DNA of 64,000 bases from Diacronema lutheri (taxonomy: Eukaryota; Haptophyta; Pavlovophyceae; Pavlovales; Pavlovaceae). Numbering within the stretch: the stretch's first letter is position 1; each line of letters starts with the position of its first letter. A model generated the notes under the pieces. The model searched no databases. It had not been told where the DNA came from and saw only the letters and a list, made by a program, of their open reading frames with translations. The stretch spans positions 682,001-746,000 of the forward strand of contig JAGTXO010000004.1 of the NCBI GenBank assembly GCA_019448385.1. Reading direction: 5' to 3'. The position numbers were made by a program, and so were the translations under genes. Shown one piece after another: positions 26,743 to 36,604 of this stretch.

Positions 26743-29031
26743 ATGTCGCTGCGTGGGCCCGCATTGGCGCCGGGCGGCTTCCTCAACTTTCGGTGGGGTG
26801 CGGGTGACGAGCTGTTCGTGTACGGCGACGAGGGCGCGCGCGAAGGCGCGCGCCTCGACGGCGCCGACGCCCGCGCGCCCGCCGGCGCGGGCGGCTCGGT
26901 TGCGCTGCGCTTTCACGATCTGTCAGGCGCGCGCCGCCGGCTCGCGGCGCAGCTGCACGCCACATTCGCGCGGCTGCAGGCCGCGGCGACGGAGGGGGAG
27001 GTGCAGCTGCGGCAGTACAGTCGTGAGTACCGCGCGAGCGTGCGCGAGTGCATCGACGGGCTCGCCGCGGAGGAGGCGGCCGCGCGGCGCGACAGCACGG
27101 CGCGCGCTGACGCGGCGGACGACCTCGCCGCCGAGCTCGAGCAGCACGAGTGGGCGGAGTGCATCATGCACCTTGCCGAGATCTTCTTCCTCGAGCCGGG
27201 AGAGTACGTCGGAGAGGCGCTTGTCCGCTGGGTCCAGCTCCACGTCGTCGAGCCGGCCGCGACCGCGCCGCTCACGTCCGCGCTCGTGCCGGAGCAGCAT
27301 GCGGACTTTTGGCCAACCTTCCACCGGCTGCTGCTGCACGGCCGGATGGCGGAGGCGCGCGAGCTGCTCGGCGCGCACACGCAGCTGCGCGCGCATGCTG
27401 CGCTCGGCGCGCCCGTTCGAGCCGGCGCCGACGGCGAGCCATCCGTCGGCGAGCTGCTCGGGTACCTCGACCTGTTGATTGAAAATCGGCCAACGCTCTC
27501 GTCAGCCGACCAGCTCCTCGACTTCCGCGGGCACTGGCGCGCGTGGCTCGAGGACGCGGCGATGCTCGGCCGGCGGCACGAGCGCGATCTTCCCGCCGGC
27601 GCGCTCACCGCCCTCCGCATCCTGCGCGGCGACGAGCGCGCGCTCCTCGAGGGCACAGGCGGTTGGACGTCGCTCGTCCTCGCGCTCGTCGTGCACGCGC
27701 AGCCGACGCTCCGCCGCTCCGAGCTCGACGCGGTCGTCAACTATGCGATCGCGCAGTTTCCCGTGCGCGCGCTGCCTTGCGCGCCGCGCGCTCGCGCCGA
27801 CCGCCGCGCGCGCTCGCGCCGACCGCCGCGCGCGCTCGCGCCGGCCGCCCGCCCGACCGCGCAGGAGGACAACTACTCCGACAACGATTACATCCTGATG
27901 GCGATCATGCTGGACAACCCGAGCGAGGCGCTCGACAACATTGCCGCCACGTACGGCCGCGGCTGGCTCCTCTGCCACCTCAGTGACCTCCTCGCACGCG
28001 CGGGCCAGGTTGCGCCGCGACCGGTCGACGCCTCGAGCGCGGACGCCGCCGACGGCGCGACCGACCACGCGCTCGCGCTGCGCGACTACTCGCGCGTGCT
28101 CTCGGCGACGCGCGGGCTCTGGCAGCTCGCCGCCGGCTACCTCGCTCCACTCCCACGCCCGCTCGCGCGCGCGTGCGTCGGCGCGCTCGTGCGCGCCGAG
28201 CCGCCGTCGACAGATGCCAAGGCGGACAAGCTGCTCGTGCTGTGCGAGCAGTACGCGCTGCAGCGCGACGGCGCGACGATCGCGACGCAGGTCATGCTGC
28301 GCAAGCTGCGCGCGAATATGCCCGCCGCGGCACTCGGCTGGTTCGCGCGCACGCCCGAAAATTTCCGCCAGCGCGCGCGGCACGACGCGATCGCGCGTGC
28401 GCTCGTGCGCGCGTGCGAGGGTGGCGAGCGCGGCGCGGACGGCGCCGCGGCGCCGGCGGCGGCGGCGCTCGCGCGGCTGCTCGGCGGGCTGGTCGGCGGG
28501 CCGGACGCCACCGCGCTGCCCGAGTCCGGGTGGCTCGTTGAGTACTGCGCGCTGCGCGCCGCGCTCGAACGCCTCGGTGCGCTGCGCGTGGCCGCGGCCA
28601 CGGCTGCGCCGGACGCCGCGCGCGGCGCGGCGGACGCGCGGCTTGACGCGTGTCGCGCCGAGGCGGAGACGCGCGCGCTCGTGCTCCGCCTCTGTTCGGT
28701 GGACACGGACGCGGGCGGCGCGCGCGTCGCCGCTGACGTGCCGCCCGCCGTCCGCACGCAGCTGCTGCGCGACGCGCACGCGGCTGGTCTCTTTGCCGTC
28801 GCGCGCCATGTTGGGGCGCCGGCCACCGGTGAGCTGAGCGTGGCGGACGTGTACGCGCTCGTCGGCTGTCTGCACAGCGCGCAGCCCGCCCTTGGTGTTG
28901 CACACGCTGCGGCCGCGGACGACGCGCAGGGAGAATGGGCGGGCATGTCGGCGGCGCTGCAGCCCGTCGCGCTTGAGCTGTGCATGGCCCTCTCGTCTGT
29001 CATCCTCGCGCGCCCGCAGGCGCGGCCGTGA
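26743..29031 (+). CDS. NUP85: Nucleoporin NUP85
   Basis: Scaffold nucleoporin of the Y (Nup107-160) complex. Recognised by WPTFHRLLLHGRMAEARELL, YLDLLIENRPTLSSADQLLD, and the segment LRDYSRVLSATRGLWQLAAG with LCEQYALQRDGATIATQVM and LRANMPAAALGWFAR, which parallels human NUP85 from its LWQLGVDYF block onward. All-helical throughout; an N-terminal beta-rich segment (FRWGAGDELFVYGDEG) would complete the Sec13-binding blade. An intron with GTGCGC...CGCAG borders fits at 27763-27864. It is 102 bp, in frame and without stops, so retention would add 34 Arg/Pro-rich residues; splicing joins AQFP to EDNYSDNDY. ATG 26743 is the first Met in frame after the promoter-like element. The 126 bp to the convergent LC8 gene hold nothing recognisable. 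Confidence 0.87.
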   Translation: MSLRGPALAPGGFLNFRWGAGDELFVYGDEGAREGARLDGADARAPAGAGGSVALRFHDLSGARRRLAAQLHATFARLQAAATEGEVQLRQYSREYRASVRECIDGLAAEEAAARRDSTARADAADDLAAELEQHEWAECIMHLAEIFFLEPGEYVGEALVRWVQLHVVEPAATAPLTSALVPEQHADFWPTFHRLLLHGRMAEARELLGAHTQLRAHAALGAPVRAGADGEPSVGELLGYLDLLIENRPTLSSADQLLDFRGHWRAWLEDAAMLGRRHERDLPAGALTALRILRGDERALLEGTGGWTSLVLALVVHAQPTLRRSELDAVVNYAIAQFPVRALPCAPRARADRRARSRRPPRALAPAARPTAQEDNYSDNDYILMAIMLDNPSEALDNIAATYGRGWLLCHLSDLLARAGQVAPRPVDASSADAADGATDHALALRDYSRVLSATRGLWQLAAGYLAPLPRPLARACVGALVRAEPPSTDAKADKLLVLCEQYALQRDGATIATQVMLRKLRANMPAAALGWFARTPENFRQRARHDAIARALVRACEGGERGADGAAAPAAAALARLLGGLVGGPDATALPESGWLVEYCALRAALERLGALRVAAATAAPDAARGAADARLDACRAEAETRALVLRLCSVDTDAGGARVAADVPPAVRTQLLRDAHAAGLFAVARHVGAPATGELSVADVYALVGCLHSAQPALGVAHAAAADDAQGEWAGMSAALQPVALELCMALSSVILARPQARP

Positions 29032-29157
29032 TCGCCTCGACCCGGGGAGAGCGCACTGAGTCAAGGGTCAACTTTAGGACAACGCGTTCAGGCGACTGCG
29101 GTGTCGCACGCGCAGCAGCGCAAGGCTGCGCCTCGCCCCTTGGCCCACCGTCAGCTC

Positions 29158-29652
29158 TCATCCCGATTTGAAGATGAGGATTGCAATGTCGCCCAAGTAG
29201 AAGTAGATGAAGTTTCTGCGCGGCGTCGGCATGAGCGCCACGCATAGGCGCATGTGTGTCGCGAGCGTGAGCGTGCGTTGGACACGGCGAGGCGCGCGCC
29301 GCGCGCGTGCAACCGCGCGTGGCGCGGCGGCGCACTTGGTCGCGTGCGTCACAAGCGCGCCCCAGCTTTTGCCGATGATGACGTGCCAGGTGGGCTGATA
29401 CTTTTTGTCAAACTCCCTCTTGATGAAGTTGGCCATGTCCTTCTCCATCATGTAGGACCCGATCGCCTCCTGCGCAATCTCGATGGCGTCTGTTTGCATC
29501 TCCTGCGCGCGGCGAGCGTCCGACCGCGGCGCGCGCGCGCGCGCATGTGAGCGCGCGAGCGCCGGCCGGCGCGGCTCGGCGGCGTAACGAGCGCAACGAT
29601 CGCGCACCTCGGCCATGTCCACCGTCTTGATGACGGCCTTCGGACCCGACAT
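29158..29652 (-). CDS. DYNLL1: Dynein light chain LC8 (DYNLL-type), three exons
   Basis: Exons 29652-29608, 29502-29336 and 29215-29158 with introns of 105 and 120 bp (donors GTGCGC and GTGCGC, acceptors GCGCAG) give exactly 89 residues, the universal LC8 length. The product reads [15 protein letters not shown], then [39 protein letters not shown] and [18 protein letters not shown], nearly the canonical protein. LC8 is a homodimeric hub that binds TQT-type motifs in dynein intermediate chain, axonemal radial spokes and many scaffolds. The gene shares its promoter, including a CTTTTCAAAAG palindrome at 29732, with the divergent gene at 29770. Confidence 0.96.
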   Translation of the reverse strand: MSGPKAVIKTVDMAEVRDRCARYAAEPRRPALARSHARARAPRSDARRAQEMQTDAIEIAQEAIGSYMMEKDMANFIKREFDKKYQPTWHVIIGKSWGALVTHATKCAAAPRAVARARRAPRRVQRTLTLATHMRLCVALMPTPRRNFIYFYLGDIAILIFKSG

Positions 29653-29731
29653 GCCGCCGAGCGCCCCCCACGCCGAGCTGCTCCTGGCTCGCGCTGCTGG
29701 GAAACCGTCACCAGGGCGGGCTGCTGTACTA

Positions 29732-29745
29732 CTTTTCAAAAGGGG
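29732..29745. promoter_or_regulatory. CTTTTCAAAAGGGG palindromic core element, bidirectional
   Basis: A perfect 11-bp palindrome (CTTTTCAAAAG, odd centre) followed by GGG lies between the LC8 ATG (29652, minus) and the divergent ATG at 29770. It is the same element as at 26719 and 33035. Its palindromic core could serve both directions. Confidence 0.5.
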
Positions 29746-29769
29746 TAGCGATGGTGTTCGTGGGCGCAC

Positions 29770-30470
29770 ATGCTGGACCCGAATGCTCGCCGCGCCGAGC
29801 GTTCTGAGGCCGTTCCGCCCCTGCAACAGCTGTGCATCGGGGTGCTGGTGGTCGCCGCGCGGCGTATGAGTAGCACGACAGTCACGCTCGAGCGGAGCAA
29901 CGCCGCGCTCCTCGAGCGCAAGCTCGAGCTGCAGGTGCGGAGCCGCCGCGCCACGCCGCGCGTGCGCTGCAGCGCATGGCCACGCGTCGCGCGCTGAGCG
30001 CGGCATGCTGATTGCGTCGCCGCCCACTTCTTCCGAGCGGCGCCCAGATCGAGCTCGCGGAGGTGAGCCAAGCGCTCGAGGACCTCCACGTCGCGCGTAG
30101 GCAGGTGCGCAAGCCGCGCGTTCCGCGTGCGCGCGCGCCCAGCACCCTCGCCGCCGCGGCCGCGGTTCGTCCACGCGGCCGCAGCGCGTTTGCGCGCTTA
30201 GCTTGGCGCCTGTGTTCACCGCTGGCCGCCCTCGCGCGCTTGCAGATCGCCGAGGCGACGCGCACGTTTGCAAATGACGTTCGAACGTCGCTCGATCCGC
30301 CGCTCGACGCGCTCGTGCTGGCAAGGCTGGCGGAAGTTCACCCGCTTGTCGCCAGCTCTGCGCCGCCTGCACGCAACCTCGGTGGTGCCGCGGCGCCCCA
30401 CGGTGAGAGAGGCGCCGTCCCCTCGACCAGCGTGACTCAGGACCAGCACCACCACAGGTCCAGCGCCTAA
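29770..30470 (+). CDS. Small coiled-coil protein, three exons, unknown function
   Basis: Exons 29770-29934, 30048-30104 and 30246-30470 join in phase (introns GTGCGG...CCCAG and GTGCGC...TGCAG) to a 148-residue protein; a later in-frame ATG at 29866 would give 116. The central 60 residues form one helix across both junctions: [13 protein letters not shown], then [19 protein letters not shown], then [16 protein letters not shown]. The tail is Pro/Ala/His-rich. No domain recognised. The exon joins are supported by continuity of the heptads. It is divergent from LC8 and followed on the same strand by another uncharacterised gene after 72 bp; a ciliary role for the group is speculation. Confidence 0.55.
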
Positions 30471-30541
30471 TTTGAAAGTAAAAACTCTTGGACCCAAACA
30501 AATTTCTGTTACGCATTTGTACCTGGTGGGGGTACCCGATC

Positions 30542-31588
30542 ATGATCGGGCCGTCGTCGGGCGCGCCCCTGCCGGGCATCGTGAGCCAGTACAACGACCG
30601 GCTCGGTCGCATCTACGGGTCAGACACGCTAGAGGCGAATTGGTTCGAGGAACGGCTGCAGCTCGAGGCGGGGGCGCTCAAGCAGCCGAGCGACGAGCAA
30701 CCGGTGTTGCGCCCGTTTGAGCCCGAGCTGTCCGCGCACCAGAAGCACATCTCGGGCGGCCTCGCGATCTGCTCGAGGCAAAAGCGCTACCCGTTCATGT
30801 TCCAGAGCCGCTCGATCGTTTCCGACGGCGCCTTTGAGCGCCTCTCGATGAGCGAGACCTTCTTCAAGCCACTGCACGAGCGGCCGCCCAACCCGGTCGG
30901 CGCGGGTAAGACGACCGCGCACGATGCTATGCTGATGCAATTTGCGCAGCGGGACGAGCCCAAGACGCGGCAAAACAAGGATCGGATGTCCAACATTGAG
31001 CACGAGGTGCGCCCCGTCGCTGATTCGGAGGAGAAGATCCGCAAGCACTTCATCCACGCGGCAAACCTTGGGCATTCATTCCTGGGCCGACCGTCTCATT
31101 TCAGCGCGCGCATCGGCTTCGGCGCGGTCGTGCCAAAGCACCCGGAGGGCTACGCGCAGCGGCACTTTAGCACGACGACGGGCGAGGCACTCTCCACGGG
31201 CCTGCTCGTGCGCGCCGTGTGCCCGCGTGCCGCCGGCCTCACGGCGCACAGGGGCATAGCGGCGGCCTGCGCTGCGGCCGCCTTCCGATGCACGCGCTCA
31301 CCTCACGCGCCTCGCCCCGCGCGCGCCTCGCCCCGCGCGCGCCGCGCTGCCGCGCAGCGCCCCGAGTCGGTGCCCGGCGAGATGCCCTTTTCGAGCGGCG
31401 GGTACGAGAAGACCGCGACCAACCACACGGTCTTTACGTTTGGCTTCGCGAAGATGGCGAACGCGCAGCTACCGGGCATGGGCACGCGCGAGCATTTTGG
31501 CAAGACAAGCCTGATCAAGTCGCTTGAGGAGGCGAACAACCCAAGCAATCGCCAGCCGGGCAGGCCGTTCGCCGTCGGCGCAAGCTAA
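30542..31588 (+). CDS. Uncharacterised protein, possibly axonemal
   Basis: From ATG 30542 the protein begins [20 protein letters not shown] and is 348 residues if read straight through. An intron 31208-31357 (GTGCGC...GCGCAG, 150 bp, in frame) probably removes a 50-residue Arg/Ala-rich stretch, giving 298 residues. The remaining chain is low in hydrophobic runs and rich in aromatic-Pro-Gly short motifs ([50 protein letters not shown]). Such motifs are common in microtubule-inner and flagellar-associated proteins, but I cannot name a family. The C-terminus ends GRPFAVGAS. It converges on the coiled-coil gene at 31610, with 21 bp between stops. Confidence 0.6.
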   Translation: MIGPSSGAPLPGIVSQYNDRLGRIYGSDTLEANWFEERLQLEAGALKQPSDEQPVLRPFEPELSAHQKHISGGLAICSRQKRYPFMFQSRSIVSDGAFERLSMSETFFKPLHERPPNPVGAGKTTAHDAMLMQFAQRDEPKTRQNKDRMSNIEHEVRPVADSEEKIRKHFIHAANLGHSFLGRPSHFSARIGFGAVVPKHPEGYAQRHFSTTTGEALSTGLLVRAVCPRAAGLTAHRGIAAACAAAAFRCTRSPHAPRPARASPRARRAAAQRPESVPGEMPFSSGGYEKTATNHTVFTFGFAKMANAQLPGMGTREHFGKTSLIKSLEEANNPSNRQPGRPFAVGAS

Positions 31589-31609
31589 AATGCAACAAAG
31601 ATGAAACAG

Positions 31610-33013
31610 TCAGGGCAGCTGCGCGACGGCCGGCACGGCTGCCAACACCGGCGATTGTACCGCCATGCTCTGCAGCTGCAAAGCGTGCGCCGTGAGCGGC
31701 GCGCCCTCGCTGGTCGAAGCTGCCGCGCGCGCTGCGACCATCCCTTGCATCTCGCCGAGCCTGGCTTGCAGGTCGTTGGCAGCTGCGACGGGCCCGCCGG
31801 GCCCCGGCGCAGCCGCCGCCAGCCGGTCTGGAAGGGGCGCCAACGTGGCCGCGCGCACGGCAAGCGCTCCCTGCAGCGCGGCCAGCCGTGCGCCCAAGTC
31901 GGCGTTGACGGCGCGCAGCCGTGCGACCTCGTCGGCGCTCGCCTGCAGCTGCGCGGCCTGCTCCTGCGCGAGCGAGCGCCACTCGCTGAGCTCCTCGTCG
32001 TACCCGAGCGCAAGCGAGCGCAGCTCCTCCTCGGACGCCGCCTTGGCCGCGGCGGCTGCCGCCACCGCGTCCGCGGCGGCGCGCGCGCCGTATTCCTCCG
32101 CTGCCGCCGTCTGCGCCTGCGCACCCGCGGCGGCTGCGGTTGCGGCGTCGGGCAGCGCGAGCGGCGGCGCGCCTGCGGCCTCGCGCTCGCGCAGCAGCGT
32201 CCAGCACATGGCGTCCTTGACGCGCAGCACGCCCTCGAGCGCGTCGTGCCGCGCGAGGATCTGCCGGCGCGCCTCGACCTCGCGAGGCAAGTCGTCGTGC
32301 CGCACGAGCGGTGGCTGGTCGACGGGGATGGCGGCGAGGCGCGCGGCGCGGTCGGCGAGCGCGGGCAGCCGCGGCGCGGCGGCGCGCCGTTGCTCGGATG
32401 ACGACGCCAGCCCCGCGCCGAGCACCTCGGACGTGAAATCGTCAACGTCGCGAATCGTCGCGAGGAGGCGTGCGAGCTCCGCCTGCAGGACGGCCACCTT
32501 GGAGCGCTCGTGCACGCGCAGGCGCTCGAGGATGCCGTCGGAGTCAGCGCGCGTTTCACGCTCGATCGCGCCGCGCGCCGCCTGCACCCGCTCAATGTTG
32601 GCCTCGACGCGCTGCGCCGTGCTGACGAGCTCGCGCTTCTTGAGCGCGACCTGCCCGTTGAGCGAGCCATGCAGCGCGGCAAGCTGCTGGCTGAAGGCAC
32701 GATCGTCCGGCTCGTTCAGCGGCCAGGCGCTGTATGCGGACATTCCGCCGCCGCCGCCGCTGTACGCGCTCGGCGGCGGCGCAGTCGCCGCGTTGCCGTC
32801 GACGAAGCGGACGGGCGCGCCCGCGTCGTTGTGCTCGCGGAGCGCGCGCTCCTTCTCTTCACGCCGTTTGGCGCGCTCCTCGCGGCGGGCGGCGCGGTCC
32901 GCATCCGGCTCGCGCTCGCGAAGCTTGCCCTCTTCCTTTCCCGAGCGCCTCTTCGCCTTGTCCTCCTTTGGCGCCCTGTCCTTCTTTGGCGTCTTCGCGC
33001 GCCGGTCCGCCAT
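31610..33013 (-). CDS. Coiled-coil protein, possibly centriolar/ciliary
   Basis: A 467-residue intronless gene from ATG 33011-33013. The N-terminus is extremely basic and charged (MADRRAKTPKKDRAPKEDKA), a disordered part follows, and from SAYSAWPLNEPDDRAFSQQL the chain is a long helix (VALKKRELVSTAQRVEANIE, RETRADSDGILERLRVHERS, LARLLATIRDVDDFTSEVL) continuing with breaks to about residue 420. No enzyme motif, signal peptide or membrane segment. The block from the SxxxWPL motif to DDFT looks conserved in style with basal-body and flagellar coiled-coil proteins, but I cannot place it. Its promoter carries TTTTGAAAAGGG at 33035-33046. Confidence 0.65.
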   Translation of the reverse strand: MADRRAKTPKKDRAPKEDKAKRRSGKEEGKLREREPDADRAARREERAKRREEKERALREHNDAGAPVRFVDGNAATAPPPSAYSGGGGGMSAYSAWPLNEPDDRAFSQQLAALHGSLNGQVALKKRELVSTAQRVEANIERVQAARGAIERETRADSDGILERLRVHERSKVAVLQAELARLLATIRDVDDFTSEVLGAGLASSSEQRRAAAPRLPALADRAARLAAIPVDQPPLVRHDDLPREVEARRQILARHDALEGVLRVKDAMCWTLLREREAAGAPPLALPDAATAAAAGAQAQTAAAEEYGARAAADAVAAAAAAKAASEEELRSLALGYDEELSEWRSLAQEQAAQLQASADEVARLRAVNADLGARLAALQGALAVRAATLAPLPDRLAAAAPGPGGPVAAANDLQARLGEMQGMVAARAAASTSEGAPLTAHALQLQSMAVQSPVLAAVPAVAQLP

Positions 33014-33034
33014 GACGAGCCGTTTGAAACGGAG

Positions 33035-33046
33035 TTTTGAAAAGGG
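33035..33046. promoter_or_regulatory. TTTTGAAAAGGG element upstream of the coiled-coil gene
   Basis: The element lies 22-33 nt upstream of the minus-strand ATG at 33013; on that strand it reads CCCTTTTCAAAA. It occupies the 137-bp gap to the 3' end of RAPTOR. Confidence 0.45.
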
Positions 33047-33150
33047 CGGGATCCACTCTCACAGCTCACAAGTCACAAGTCACAAGCGCCAGTGGCGTGC
33101 AGAGTCCGCGCGCCGCCGCCGCCGCCGCCTCGCGGAGCTTTGTGCGCACA

Positions 33151-36100
33151 TCAACATGAGTAGATTGACACCATCGACGCCCAGTCCGCGCCAGTCGCGC
33201 CGGCCGCCATCAGCAGCTTGTGCGGGTGGAATGCGAGGCAACCCACTGAGCCGATTCGCGTGCCGAGGAAACCATCGTAGTACCGGATCGAGTTGGTCGT
33301 CTCGCCCGGCACGTCGAAGATTTTGATCGTCCGCCGCTTGGAGCCGACGGCCGCGACCTGCAGCGCGCGCGCGCGCGCGCGCGCAGTTGGCCGCGAGCCA
33401 AGCGCGTGTGCGCGTGACGGGCCGTGTAAGCGCGCGCGCGCGCGCGCGTGCGCGCGTGGTAACCGTCGCCGCGCCCGCCTGCGCCGCGCGCGCACGCACC
33501 GGCGCACGCTCGTGCAGCGCGAGGCACGACATCTCAATGCGATGCGAGTCGGCGGCGAGCGCGGACGACCACGTGCGGGCGTCCCAGAAGCGAACCTCAC
33601 CGCCCACGTCGCCCGAGATGAGGTCGCATCGCGTGCCGCCATGGGACAGGCCCGCCGGCGCGTCGACGACCGGCGCGACCGCGGGCGCGCCGTGCGACGC
33701 GAGCCCGACGATGCTCGCGCGGTGCTCCGCGGCGACCTGGACAAACGAGAAAAGTCCGGATCGGCAGTCATAGAGCCGGATGCTGCCGTCGGACGCGCCA
33801 GCGGCGAGGACGGCGCGCGAGTGCGCGCCGCCGACCTCGCAGAGCGACGTGATGTGGTGGTCTGCCCCGTCGAGGCCTGAGAGCAGCCGTTGCACGCACC
33901 GCTCCGCCGCGAGGTCCCAGACATGGACGGTCGGTGCCGCCATCGTGCGGCTACACGTCAGCAGCTGGCCGAGGCGCTGCGACCAGAGCGAGATCATGCC
34001 GCGCGTGGCGCCCACCGGGCCGACGGGCAGCAGCTCTTCGACCGCGGCGAACGCAGTCACGAGCCGCGGCGGAGCGTACGGCGTCGCGTCCCTGCGCGAG
34101 CGGGCCGGGCGCGCGCCCGCACGTGCGCGCGCAACGGTGAACGCGAGGCGGCGGGATGCGCGGGCGAGGCGGCGGCACGGGTGACGGCTAGGGCAGAAGC
34201 AAGTGCCAGCGCAGGCACCAGGCCTGCGCTTCCCGCGTGTGCGTCAACGAGGAGACACTCTGCGCGCGACCTCGTCAGCGTGTGCGTGCGCATGCACGCG
34301 CGCAACCGTCACCGTCACCGTCACCGTCACTCGCGCTCGCGTGCGCTCACCAGTTGCGCCAAACTCGGATGACGCCATCGTCCGAGCCGACGAGGAGGAG
34401 CGGCCCGCCGTCGTCGGCGCTCGGCTGCGCGCCGCTGTTGCTCGCCTCGCTCGCGTTGATCAACGTGAGCTCGCAGATGCGCGCCGCCGACGCGCCGGTC
34501 GCACCCGAATTGGCGAAGCGCGCGACCTCGCACGGCGGGTCGCGCCCTCGCTCGTACTCCCAGATCGAGATGGCGTCGCGCTCGGCTGTCGCAAGGAGCG
34601 GCCGGTACGGATGGAAGAGCAGGCGCGAGACGCGGCTCGACTTGCGCGCCTCGCCATCGGACGGAGATTTCCGGGAAACTTCCATAATCGTCAGCTGGCA
34701 CGCGCGCGCGCGCGGCGGGCGCGCGCGTCAGAGACGAGCGGGCGGATGGGGCGCGCGCGCGGGCGAAGCGTGCCGAGCGCCAAGGTAGCGGCCGTGCGCA
34801 CTCGACGACCCCTCGATAGACGCGTAACACCTCGCGCGCGCACGCGCGCGAACGCATGCATGCGTGAACGCGCGTGACTGCGCACCTGCTGCTCGAAGCG
34901 CAGCGAGCGCTCAGGCCGCCTCTGCTCCGCCCAGTCCGTGTCGTGCCGCAGCGACGGCGGGCTGTGGGAGCCGGCACTGCCACCGGCCGCGCTGCTGCAC
35001 GCCACTTTGCTGCCGCCCCCGCCCACACCGCGCGCCGCGCCGCTTGCGCTGCCAGTGGACGCGCGCGCGATGAGCTGTCCGAGGCCGAGGTCAAGAGGCG
35101 CGGGCATCCCGGCGCTCGCGTCGAGCTGACCCGGTGCGCTGGCCCCGCTGCCCACGTTGGTCGCGTGCAGCTGCGGGCTGAGTGCCATGTGATGCTGCGG
35201 CAGTGCAGCAAAGCCGGCATCCGCCGCCACGCGGCGGCTCGCGTCGGACAGCGCGGTGGTCCCTACGCTGCCATGGTATGCGCTCCCGCCACCAAAAACG
35301 CCCACCTCGCCGCCGCGCGTCGCGCCTCCAAAGCTGCTACCGCCGTTCACCGCCGCCGCGGTCGATGCCGCGTCCGCCGCCGCGCCCGCGCCCGCGCCGC
35401 CGTCCATGTTCTCGTCCGCGGCCTCGCGTTCCTCCGCGGACACAAGCCGACCGTTCGCCTCGAGCACGGGCATCTGCGCGCGAAAGCGGCGCGCGCACCA
35501 CTCGAAGAGCTCGTCCGTGCCGCGCGCCGCGAGCGCGCGCCCGGCCGCCGGCGCCGCGCCGGCGCCATACCCGCCGCCGCCCGCGTGCGCGTGCGCCGCC
35601 GTCGCGCACGCGGACGAGACGCGGCGGAGCGAAGCGCCGCATGAGGTTGAGCGGCGGAGCGCCGCCTGCTCGTTCGCGCGCAAGAACGACCGTTGCGACT
35701 CGGCTCGTGGCATGCTGTGCGGCGATGGCGTCGTCGACGCCGCGGACGCGCAGCACGCGGCGCTCGTGCCGCCGCCCGCCGAGGACGCCGCGCTGCCAAG
35801 ACGGTATGACGGCCAGCCACCCGAGGCGATGGCCGCCGACTGCGTGAGCCATGCGTCGCTCACGCTCACGCGGACGGGCGCGGCGACCGCCGCCATCGGG
35901 TCCGCCGCGAGCTGCACGGCCGCGCGACATAGCACCTCCGCCTGCCGCACCGCGACGGGGTCGAAGGGTACCGCGGACGCCGGCAACGGCCGCTCGTCGC
36001 CGCGCGCCGCCGCGCCGTCGCGCGCGCGCTGCGCGCCGTGCGCGCGCGCGCCGCCCTGCGGCGGCGTGAGGGGCGTATCGAGCGTCCCCTCGCTGCTTGC

Positions 36101-36571
36101 GTAGCTTCGCTCACCGTCGCCGAACGAGTGCGCGGCGCCCGAGCCACCCGAGCGGCGCTCGCCGCGCGAGCGCAAGCCGGCGGCCTTCTCCGCTGCCGAC
36201 ACGCCGTCGGCTGCGCTGCAGTCGTCGCCACCGGAAGCATCGCGCTCGCGCGGCTCGGAGCCCGCGTCGCGCTCGGCGCCGTCGGCCTCCAGCTCGGGCA
36301 CGAGCGCGAGCGTCGCCGTGGGCGATAGATAGCCGGAGTGTGCGGACGCAGGCCCCTCGTTGGGCGTCGCAGAGTGCGTCGTGCCGCTCCCGCGCGTGCA
36401 GCCGATGACACCGGCGGGTCGGAATATGCGCGGCGACTTGACGGCGAGCCGCGCGATGAGCAGCGCGAGCTGCCGGCGGACGAGCGGAGACGCGTCGCCG
36501 GTGCACGCGTCGACGGCGCGGCACGCGAGCGACGCAAGCGCCAGCTCGGCGCTCGCCACGTCGTCATCGTT

Positions 36572-36604
<33 letters not shown>

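Noticed and set aside
30488-30541. TTG-initiated extension of the 30542 gene
   Set aside because: No evidence for non-ATG starts; ATG 30542 follows and begins the more protein-like sequence.
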